A stretch of DNA of 64,000 nt, from contig NZ_JAYGIM010000001.1 of assembly GCF_034930985.1 (NCBI RefSeq), forward strand, positions 372,001-436,000, in the 5' to 3' direction. This stretch comes from Arcicella lustrica (GTDB lineage: Bacteria > Bacteroidota > Bacteroidia > Cytophagales > Spirosomataceae). The notes under the pieces were generated by a model that saw only the letters and a program-made list of their open reading frames with translations, ran no database searches and was not told where the DNA came from. Shown here one piece after another: positions 1 through 6,727 of the stretch (positions are counted from its first letter, which is position 1; every line of letters begins with the position of its first letter). Made by a program: the position numbers and the translations under genes.

Positions 1-1018
1 TTTTTACATGCCAAGTTAAATCGCCTGAAAAATTTCCTGGACTGCCAATCCATTGTTCTGTAAAATATAAGTTTTTATCTGGATGAGCATTATGTACATC
101 CGACAATGTATTGATATAACCTCCGTACAAATGAAACGCAGAACCATCAATGTATTTTCTGGCTTCTAGGTCGTTCAAAATTGTGATTGGATAATCTGGA
201 CGGTCGGCATTATGGTCATAAATGATGATTTTAGTATCCACTTTTGCCGCTTTGAAAATCGGTCCTAAATGTCTTCTTACAAAAAGTCCTTGTTCTTCGG
301 GCAACATCAATAAACTTGGATTATTTCCGGGATGAAGTGGTTCGTTCTGAACTGTCAAAGCATCAATTCTGATGCCTTCTTTTTTCATTTCTTGAATATA
401 CTTTAATAAATACTTCGCATAAGTAGTATAATATTCTGGCTTTAAACTTCCTCCTTTTGAGCTTGCATTGCTTTTCATCCAAACTGGTGGCGACCAAGGC
501 GAAGCAAGTATTTTAATTTCAGAATTAATCGCTAAAATTTGTTTTAATACAGGAATTAGATATTGTTGGTCGCCAGCCAAATTGAATTTCTTCAATTCTG
601 GGTCGGTTTCTCCTTCGGGTAAATCATCATAAGAAAAAACATGATTGTCCAAATCAGAAGCCCCAACGCTGATTCTGAGATAACTAATACCAATATTAGC
701 ATCATTCGTCGCAAAAAGTTCTTGCAATAAAGCGGCTCTTTCTTTGGTGTTCATCTGGTTGATAAGCATGGCACTTCCTCCAGTCAAAGTAAAGCCAAAG
801 CCATCCATTTTCTGGAAAACCTTACTTTCATCAATAATAATATTCGGTAAAGTATTATTGGTATATTCAAAATTGAAAGTTTTTGCTTGCTTCTTAAATA
901 GAATAGATTCGTCTGAACTGGTTAGCCAAATTTCAGCGAATTGTTTTTGTGCTTGAATGTCAAAAAATGTTAGAAGATTTAAGCCAATGAAGAAGAGTAT
1001 GTTGAATATAATTTTCAT
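1..1018 (-). CDS. GH30-family glycoside hydrolase, secreted, 3' end beyond the window
   Basis: Predicted retaining endo/exo-glycosidase of family GH30 (glucosylceramidase, beta-1,6-glucanase and related activities); the exact substrate cannot be told from sequence. The start ATG is at 1016-1018 and is followed by a clear signal peptide (residues 1-23, ending DIQA before QKQFAE), so the protein is exported. Family landmarks are MDGFGFTLTGGSA near residue 70, VQNEPL with the acid/base Glu at about residue 226, and TEQW with the nucleophile Glu at about residue 321. The frame is open to base 1, giving 339 codons; the usual C-terminal beta-sandwich is outside the window. A terminator-like hairpin lies only three bases upstream of the start codon, so its expression is unclear. 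Confidence 0.9.
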   Translation of the reverse strand, partial: MKIIFNILFFIGLNLLTFFDIQAQKQFAEIWLTSSDESILFKKQAKTFNFEYTNNTLPNIIIDESKVFQKMDGFGFTLTGGSAMLINQMNTKERAALLQELFATNDANIGISYLRISVGASDLDNHVFSYDDLPEGETDPELKKFNLAGDQQYLIPVLKQILAINSEIKILASPWSPPVWMKSNASSKGGSLKPEYYTTYAKYLLKYIQEMKKEGIRIDALTVQNEPLHPGNNPSLLMLPEEQGLFVRRHLGPIFKAAKVDTKIIIYDHNADRPDYPITILNDLEARKYIDGSAFHLYGGYINTLSDVHNAHPDKNLYFTEQWIGSPGNFSGDLTWHVK

Positions 1019-1021
1019 AAG

Positions 1022-1073
1022 AAAAAAGATTATTTTACACAGTATTAGATTTGTGTGCAAAATAATCTTTTTT
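1022..1073 (-). terminator. Hairpin terminator downstream of fbp
   Basis: Perfect 15-bp arms (1022-1036 and 1059-1073, AAAAAAGATTATTTT and its complement) around a 22-nt loop that has its own short CACA/TGTG pairing. It lies 75 bases after the fbp stop codon on the same strand. It is AT-rich, so a weak terminator. It also fills the leader of the next gene (GH30) almost to the ATG. Confidence 0.6.
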
Positions 1074-1147
1074 ACTGAGGAAGTAATATTCTGACTTGTC
1101 TGTTTTATTCAGAATAGCAATTTTGGATAAAAACGAATTGAAAATAC

Positions 1148-2188
1148 TTAAAGTCCATTTTCCATTTGCTCCAGAATCAAAGCATGATACTTATCTAGAT
1201 TGTCTTGTAATTTTAATAGTTGTTCTTTTGAACCCAAATAAGTAATATTTCTTTGATGAATGGATTCGGGGACAATGTCTAAAATATTTTGTGTACCATC
1301 GAATGATAAACCACCTGCTTGTTCAATCACAAAAGCTAATGGATAGCATTCATAAAGTAAACGTAATTTTCCTTCTTTGGCTTTTCGAGTTGGAGGATAC
1401 AAGTAAACGCCGCCTTTTAATAAATTTCGATGAAAATCACCGACTAACGAACCAATATAACGAGCCATGCAGCCAGATTGCTTTCGCATATCCACGATAA
1501 AATCTTTGATAGGATTGGTAAATTCATCAAAATAAGCCTCGTTTACTGAATAGATTTTCCCGTTTTCAGGCATTTTTATATCAGCATGTGAGAGGAAGTA
1601 TTCGCCCAAAGAATTTTCATAAGTAAAGCCATTTACTCCTTTCCCTGTGGTATAAACCATAATCGTCGAAGAACCGTAAAGAATATAACCAGCTGCCACT
1701 TGCTTGCGTCCGCCTTGAAGAAAATCTTCCTCAACGGCAGGAGTACCAATTGGACTTACTCTTCTATAAATTGAAAAAATCGTTCCGATAGAAACATTTA
1801 CATCAATATTAGAAGAACCGTCTAGCGGGTCCATTGCTACCACATATTTCGCATTAACATTACCTGTTTGAATAATTTCATCGTCTTCTTCAGAAAGAAT
1901 TCCCACCACTTCACCACCATTTACCAATGCTCTAATAAAACGAATGTTGGCAATCATGTCTAGTTTTTGTTGGGCTTCACCCTGAATGTTCTCACTTCCT
2001 AAAGCACCCGTAATATCAATCAAGCCCGCTCGATTAATTTCACGATTGATGATTTTGGAGGCAAGTGCAATGTCTCTTAGTAATTGAGAAAGCTCTCCTT
2101 TGGCATAAGGAAAAGCCTCTTGTTGGCGATTGATAAATCTATCAAGCGTTGTTCCAACAGGTAAAGCAAGTGTCAGATTACTTTTCAT
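1148..2188 (-). CDS. fbp: Class I fructose-1,6-bisphosphatase
   Basis: Hydrolyses fructose-1,6-bisphosphate to fructose-6-phosphate in the cytosol, the committed step of gluconeogenesis. The 346-residue length is typical of the class I enzyme. Metal- and substrate-binding landmarks are all present: SEEDDEII at residues 99-106, DPLDGSSN at 120-127, ARYIGSLVGDFHRNLL at about 242-257 and KLRLLYECYPLAF at about 274-286. The ATG at 2188 gives a normal N-terminus. It follows pckA on the same strand with a 122-bp spacer of 7-bp-phased repeats, so the two gluconeogenic genes form a functional pair, though the spacer may separate the transcripts. Confidence 0.97.
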   Translation of the reverse strand: MKSNLTLALPVGTTLDRFINRQQEAFPYAKGELSQLLRDIALASKIINREINRAGLIDITGALGSENIQGEAQQKLDMIANIRFIRALVNGGEVVGILSEEDDEIIQTGNVNAKYVVAMDPLDGSSNIDVNVSIGTIFSIYRRVSPIGTPAVEEDFLQGGRKQVAAGYILYGSSTIMVYTTGKGVNGFTYENSLGEYFLSHADIKMPENGKIYSVNEAYFDEFTNPIKDFIVDMRKQSGCMARYIGSLVGDFHRNLLKGGVYLYPPTRKAKEGKLRLLYECYPLAFVIEQAGGLSFDGTQNILDIVPESIHQRNITYLGSKEQLLKLQDNLDKYHALILEQMENGL

Positions 2189-2215
2189 ATTCTAAAAGGG
2201 TTTATGTATGCGATA

Positions 2216-2310
2216 TTTAGCTTTGAGCAATTGGCTGTGAGCTACGAGCTTTTTACTTTTTATTATTTTAAAAATCTCATAGCTCAAGGCTCATAACTCA
2301 TAGCTTAAAG
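2216..2310. repeat. Inverted pair of heptanucleotide arrays between fbp and pckA
   Basis: Five 7-mers of the form nnnnGCT/GCA (2216-2250: TTTAGCT, TTGAGCA, ATTGGCT, GTGAGCT, ACGAGCT), an AT-only 25-bp spacer, then five 7-mers (2276-2310: CTCATAG, CTCAAGG, CTCATAA, CTCATAG, CTTAAAG) that end exactly at the pckA stop codon. The two halves are imperfect inverted repeats, so the transcript could fold into a long hairpin behind pckA. Seen directly in the sequence; a role as terminator or mRNA 3' stabiliser is inference. Confidence 0.7.
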
Positions 2311-3891
2311 CTATTTCCCACTAATTCTCCTATAGTTTTCTTCAAAAGATATTGCCAGACTTCTCGCCTTTTGGTCATAAGCCTCTTTGTCTAACCACGT
2401 ATTTTTAGGGTTAAGTAAATCTTTAGGCACATCTGTACACATTGTGGGCATTTCTAAACCAAATATATCATGTTTTATGAAATTTACATTGTCAAATTCA
2501 CCTTTTAATGCAGCATGAATCATCGCACGAGTATATGGTAATTTAATGCGTGAACCTACACCATAACCACCACCCGACCAGCCAGTATTAATTAACCAAA
2601 CTTTAACATTGCCAGCCTCTAATTTTTCACCCAAAAGATTAGCGTACTTCAATGGATGAAGTGGTAAAAATGCAGCACCAAAGCAAGCTGAAAAAGTAGC
2701 TTGTGGTTCTTTAATTCCCATTTCTGTACCTGCCAATTTTGAAGTATAACCTGCCACAAAGTAATACATGGCTTGTTCTATACTTAGTTTTGAAATAGGA
2801 GGTAATACACCAAAAGCATCTGCCGTAAGGAAGAAAATATTCTTTGGAGCATTGCCTACAGAAGGAATTGCTACATTCGGAATATAATGAATTGGGTAAG
2901 CTGTTCTTGTATTTTCTGTAACACTTTGGTTGCTGTAATCTACACTTTTTGTGTTTTCTTTAAAGCGAGTATTTTCTAAAATTGACCCATAGCGAATCGC
3001 TCCAAAAATCTCAGGTTCTTGTTCTTCGCTTAGATTGATTACTTTGGCATAACAACCTCCTTCAAAATTAAAAACCTGTTTGTCGTCCCAACCATGTTCG
3101 TCGTCGCCAATCAGATTTCTGTATGGGTCAGCAGAAAGTGTTGTTTTTCCAGTACCAGATAAACCAAAAAATAAAGCAGTGTCTCCGTCTTTCCCAATGT
3201 TGGCTGAACAGTGCATTGAAAGTACTTTTTTCTCTTCTGGTAAGATATAATTCAGTACCGTAAAGATGCCTTTTTTCATTTCACCAGCATAAGCTGTTCC
3301 GCCGATAAAGATGATTTTTTTCGTAAAATCAATAATGGTAAAATTACTTTGACGAGTACCATCAATTTCAGGATTTGCTTCAAATTCTGGAATGTCTAAA
3401 ATTGTCCATTCTGGTTCAAAATTTACTAATTCATTTTCAGTTGGACGAATGAATAAATGATGACAAAACAAATTATGCCAAGCCAAAGTATTTACCACCA
3501 AGATATTTATTTTATGTTCTGGTGCTGCACAAGCACAAGCGTAGCGTGCATAAAGCTTTTTATTGGCAATAAAAGTTAACATTTTTTGATAAAGTGCCTC
3601 AAATTTATCTGCATCAAAAGCCTGATTGATTTCTCCCCAAGCCACAGTGTCAGCCGTTTTGTCGTCATAGACCGTAAACTTGTCTTTTGGCGAACGTCCT
3701 GTGAACTTACCTGTATCGCACATAAATGCGCCTGTATCAGTAAGAGTGCCTTCTCCATTTTTTAAAGCTTCCTCAACCAAGGTTGAAACGCTGAGGTTCA
3801 GTCGAATATCAGCATGAAGACTTAATAATGGGTGATTTACTTTTTGTTTAGCAGCGTTGCTAAAATCAGAAGTAAGGATGTCATGTTTCAT
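2311..3891 (-). CDS. pckA: Phosphoenolpyruvate carboxykinase (ATP)
   Basis: Converts oxaloacetate and ATP to phosphoenolpyruvate, CO2 and ADP, the entry step of gluconeogenesis from C2/C4 substrates. Landmarks (numbered from the chosen start): GRSPKDKF at about 65-72, kinase-1a P-loop GLSGTGKTTLS at about 243-253 and metal-binding DDEHGW at about 263-268. An upstream in-frame ATG at 3915 would add eight residues (MIKLTITN); the ATG at 3891 is preferred because MKHDILTSDF resembles family N-termini. The resulting 526 residues match the usual size. A well-spaced Bacteroidota promoter and an adjoining palindrome lie upstream, facing a divergent regulator gene. Confidence 0.96.
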   Translation of the reverse strand: MKHDILTSDFSNAAKQKVNHPLLSLHADIRLNLSVSTLVEEALKNGEGTLTDTGAFMCDTGKFTGRSPKDKFTVYDDKTADTVAWGEINQAFDADKFEALYQKMLTFIANKKLYARYACACAAPEHKINILVVNTLAWHNLFCHHLFIRPTENELVNFEPEWTILDIPEFEANPEIDGTRQSNFTIIDFTKKIIFIGGTAYAGEMKKGIFTVLNYILPEEKKVLSMHCSANIGKDGDTALFFGLSGTGKTTLSADPYRNLIGDDEHGWDDKQVFNFEGGCYAKVINLSEEQEPEIFGAIRYGSILENTRFKENTKSVDYSNQSVTENTRTAYPIHYIPNVAIPSVGNAPKNIFFLTADAFGVLPPISKLSIEQAMYYFVAGYTSKLAGTEMGIKEPQATFSACFGAAFLPLHPLKYANLLGEKLEAGNVKVWLINTGWSGGGYGVGSRIKLPYTRAMIHAALKGEFDNVNFIKHDIFGLEMPTMCTDVPKDLLNPKNTWLDKEAYDQKARSLAISFEENYRRISGK

Positions 3892-3951
3892 GTTTGTAAT
3901 TGTTAATTTGATCAAGACTCAAATAAAATTTAGAAGCATTCGAACGCATTG

Positions 3952-3981
3952 CAAAAGTAATTAGCGTAAAATTAAAAACAA
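3952..3981 (-). promoter_or_regulatory. pckA promoter, -33 TTG and -7 TACTTTTG
   Basis: On the minus strand a -7 element TACTTTTG (3952-3959) matches the Bacteroidota consensus TAnnTTTG, with TTG at 3979-3981 and a 19-bp spacer, the expected geometry for the major sigma factor. The predicted transcript start lies about 50 bases before the pckA ATG at 3891. The -33 element shares a base with the adjoining palindrome at 3981-3994. Confidence 0.65.
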
Positions 3982-3994
3982 GCGAAATTTCGCT
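3981..3994. promoter_or_regulatory. Operator-like perfect palindrome AGCGAAATTTCGCT
   Basis: Perfect 14-bp palindrome with 6-bp arms AGCGAA/TTCGCT and AT centre, immediately upstream of and touching the pckA -33 box. A second copy of the same arms is at 4120-4133. The pairing of both sites with the divergent HTH regulator suggests they are its binding sites (inference). Confidence 0.65.
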
Positions 3995-4119
3995 AAAAAT
4001 AAAAATAATTTATATTTTGCGGTTTATTTTATATGAAATATTTGAAAAGTATAAAATGTGAGTGCTTTTTTGAGCTTGAAAATGAATTTTACAGCAAAAA
4101 TGTCAAATGAGAAATATTA

Positions 4120-4133
4120 AGCGAAAATTCGCT
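4120..4133. promoter_or_regulatory. Operator-like palindrome AGCGAAAATTCGCT
   Basis: Same 6-bp arms (AGCGAA and TTCGCT) as the site at 3981-3994, with AA in the centre. It lies 62 bases upstream of the regulator's ATG and about 38 bases before the regulator's likely -7 box. This fits autoregulation by the HTH protein encoded at 4196. Confidence 0.6.
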
Positions 4134-4171
4134 ATTTTGATTTTTGGAGAAAATCTTTCAATAAATCTTAT

Positions 4172-4179
4172 TAGCTTTG
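4172..4179 (+). promoter_or_regulatory. Possible -7 box TAGCTTTG of the regulator gene
   Basis: Exact match to TAnnTTTG, 16 bases before the ATG at 4196, so the mRNA leader would be very short. No TTG is present at the usual 19-20 bp upstream; the nearest (4144-4146) has a 25-bp spacing, so this call is tentative. Confidence 0.35.
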
Positions 4180-4195
4180 TGGAAATTATAAAGCG

Positions 4196-5686
4196 ATGAG
4201 TGTGAATAGCGATAAAGTAAAAATAATTTTCGGACTAAAAATAAGACAATTGCGTCTTGACAAAAAACTCTCTTTGAGTGAAGTCGCCGAAAAGTCTAAA
4301 CTTTCAATTTCATATTTAAATGAAATCGAAAAAGGAAAAAAATATCCGAAAACAGAGAAAATAATGGCTTTGTCAGAAGCCTTAGAAATAGATTATGATT
4401 CATTAGTTTCGCTGAAATTGAGTAAGCAATTAGAGCCGATTGCAGAATTACTCAATTCCAATATTCTAACGGAATTGCCCTTAGAAATTTTTGGAGTAGA
4501 ACCTTCTGATTTTATCGAGTTGATGTCGGAAGCGCCAGCCAAAATCAGTGCATTTATCAGTACGATAATCGAAATCAGCAGGAATTACGATATGCGTGTG
4601 GAGCAGTTTTACTTTTCTGTATTGCGTTCATATCAAGAAATGTATGATAACTATTTTGAAGATTTAGAGCAATCTGCCCAGCAATTCAGAAAGCTTTTTG
4701 AAATCTCGGCAACTACTTCACCTAATGAAAAACTGTTAGCTGAAATTTTAGAAAACTTTTATGGCTACCGCATCGAAGAATTTTCAAAAGAACAGTATCC
4801 CGAATTAGTTACGATTCGCTCGGTTTATAACCCAGCTACTTCTAAACTATTAATCAATAAAGATTTAAGTACCGAACAAAAAACGTTTACGTATGGTCGT
4901 GAAATAGGCTATCAGTTTTTACAACTTAAAAAAAGATCGAATATTTCATCCGTAATAGAAGTAGGTTCTTTTGAAGAAGTACTTAATAACTTTAGAGCAT
5001 CTTATTTTGCGGGAGCGATTTTAATCAACAAAGATATTTTGATTGATAGGCTCACGTACTTTTTTGCTTCACCCAAATGGGACGAAAACATGTTGCTGAG
5101 CATCATGCGTTTGTTCAACGTAACGCCAGAAGTATTTATGCACAGGTTATCGAACTTGATGACAAGTCACTTCAAGATTAATAATCTATTCTTTTTGCGT
5201 TTTAATAATCAGGTTGATGACGATTTGTTTTATTTAACCAAGGAAATGCACTTGGCAAAATTGCATACGCCCCATGGCACGGCATTGAGTGAGCATTATT
5301 GCAGAAGATGGAAGGCTCTCACTATTTTAAAAGATTTAGAGAAAATACAGAAAGAAGAAGGCTATGATGCCGAAGAAGTATTATGCAAAGCGCAAGTTTC
5401 GGAATACATAGACACGGGCAATCATTACTTAGTGATTTGTTTAGCGAAACCTTCGCCACCTAATTTAAAAATGAATAGTAGCGTTACTTTGGGTTTTGCC
5501 ATTGACGATAACCTGAAAAGTATGGTAAAATTTCTTCCAGATTCATCATTGATTCACCGAAAAGTAAACGAAACATGTGAGCGTTGCGGTGCAATGGACT
5601 GTACCGACAGAATGAAACCACCTTATGTATTGCAAAAACAACAAGCCAGAGAAAAAATTAAAGAGTCAATCGCAAAATTGAATTAA
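4196..5686 (+). CDS. XRE-family regulator of the RamB/PrpR/ScfR short-chain fatty-acid type
   Basis: Cytosolic transcription factor with an N-terminal HTH_3 domain (residues about 10-70), a middle region equivalent to the IrrE/DUF955 fold and a C-terminal DUF2083-like region. The metalloprotease motif HExxH of DUF955 is replaced by GREIGYQF (about 234-241), so no protease activity is expected. Cys369 and a CERCGAMDC cluster (Cys461, 464, 469) match the arrangement that holds a 4Fe-4S cluster in mycobacterial PrpR (family knowledge). RamB and PrpR control acetate and propionate metabolism. Divergent transcription from pckA and two shared palindromes suggest it controls gluconeogenesis in response to an acyl-CoA or related signal; this part is inference. 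Confidence 0.8.
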   Translation: MSVNSDKVKIIFGLKIRQLRLDKKLSLSEVAEKSKLSISYLNEIEKGKKYPKTEKIMALSEALEIDYDSLVSLKLSKQLEPIAELLNSNILTELPLEIFGVEPSDFIELMSEAPAKISAFISTIIEISRNYDMRVEQFYFSVLRSYQEMYDNYFEDLEQSAQQFRKLFEISATTSPNEKLLAEILENFYGYRIEEFSKEQYPELVTIRSVYNPATSKLLINKDLSTEQKTFTYGREIGYQFLQLKKRSNISSVIEVGSFEEVLNNFRASYFAGAILINKDILIDRLTYFFASPKWDENMLLSIMRLFNVTPEVFMHRLSNLMTSHFKINNLFFLRFNNQVDDDLFYLTKEMHLAKLHTPHGTALSEHYCRRWKALTILKDLEKIQKEEGYDAEEVLCKAQVSEYIDTGNHYLVICLAKPSPPNLKMNSSVTLGFAIDDNLKSMVKFLPDSSLIHRKVNETCERCGAMDCTDRMKPPYVLQKQQAREKIKESIAKLN

Positions 5687-5969
5687 GCAAATCTTAGAAA
5701 ATTTATTAAATCGACCAGAAGAATTTTAAGTGCTTGAAAATCAAATATGATTTCTATGTAATACTTAAAAATCTTTGAAATGTACAAGGCTTTTGATAGT
5801 TTGTTGTACAAAAAGAATAAAATTTTGATATTATGGATATTTCAGAATATAATTTTGAAATAAAAAGGTTTTTATTCTTTTTTCGGTTGAAAAAATAAGT
5901 TTCTTCAAGATGTTGTATTGTTGCTTAATTGATATATATTTGCTAAATATACTATATCGTATTATTTCT

Positions 5970-6389
5970 ATGAAAAATCCAAATTGTCCTCGTTGCGACG
6001 CTCAAAATGTTACTAAAAGTGGCGTAATCAAAGAAAAACAACGTTTTAAATGTAAAGACTGCAATTATAATTTTACGGTTGAGAAACTAGGAAAAGGCAT
6101 TTCGGCATATTACGTCATCAAAGCCTTACAATTATATATTGAAGGAGTAAGTTATCGTGAAATAGAGCGACTTTTGGGAGTTTCACACGTATCAGTAATG
6201 AATTGGGTAAAGAAATATCAAATCAAAATCCCTAAAAACTCAGATTATTATCCTACTTATAAGATTATGAATCACAAAGAGTTAGCCGCTTTTTATGCTG
6301 ATAGAGAGAATTTGAGAGATTCTGGGATGATTGTAACTGAGCTTGGCGATAAATTTATGTTGATAAAGTGGGAGCGTTTAAAGCATTAA
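5970..6389 (+). CDS. Orphan zinc-ribbon plus HTH protein related to the IS1 InsA-like N-terminal domain
   Basis: 139 residues from the ATG at 5970 (an earlier in-frame ATG at 5910 would add 20 hydrophobic residues without family support). Residues 4-35 form a zinc ribbon (CPRC ... CKDC), followed by a helix-turn-helix (YREIERLLGVSHVSVMNWVKKY). This is the arrangement found at the start of IS1-type transposases. The last 50 residues (from about IKIPKNSDYY) are not transposase-like and no catalytic domain follows within the next 300 bases. No terminal inverted repeats were found around it. It may be a domesticated DNA-binding protein rather than an IS remnant. Upstream bases 5687-5969 hold only AT-rich spacer and a short TGTACAA/TTGTACA hairpin. 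Confidence 0.7.
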   Translation: MKNPNCPRCDAQNVTKSGVIKEKQRFKCKDCNYNFTVEKLGKGISAYYVIKALQLYIEGVSYREIERLLGVSHVSVMNWVKKYQIKIPKNSDYYPTYKIMNHKELAAFYADRENLRDSGMIVTELGDKFMLIKWERLKH

Positions 6390-6423
6390 TCTTTTACGCA
6401 ACAAATTTTTTTTGGATATCATG

Positions 6424-6458
6424 AAAATGGGTTTAGAATATTTTTCTAAACCCATTTT
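6424..6458 (+). terminator. Strong hairpin terminator
   Basis: Perfect 15-bp arms 6424-6438 and 6444-6458 (AAAATGGGTTTAGAA and complement) around a 5-nt loop, with the T-run in the distal arm. It lies 35 bases after the zinc-ribbon gene. The remaining spacer 6459-6727 shows no credible gene. Confidence 0.85.
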
Positions 6459-6727
6459 TTATGTAAACTATACTTAAATACCGTTACTATACCAATACTA
6501 TTGACTGTATAGCTTTTTTTGTGACCTTTGGATTTTGTGCTTGTACAATATAAACACGTTAAAGTACAAATAAGCCTTCGATTTTGAAACATGATTATCA
6601 GATTTTGACAATCGAAATACACAGCTTTAATCAATAAGAATAATTTTAGCTTGAATAACCGAAATCCTAAATCCAACATCCCAAATAAAGATATTCACTC
6701 AATCAAAACCCCTTATCTATAAACACT

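Noticed and set aside
2209..2222. Third copy of the AGCGAA-N2-TTCGCT operator, upstream of fbp
   Set aside because: TGCGATATTTAGCT matches only 11 of 14 bases and overlaps the heptamer array, so the resemblance is likely chance.
6446..6679. Minus-strand open frame of 77 codons
   Set aside because: Its end lies in the strong terminator hairpin, the product matches no family I know, and codon use looks random.
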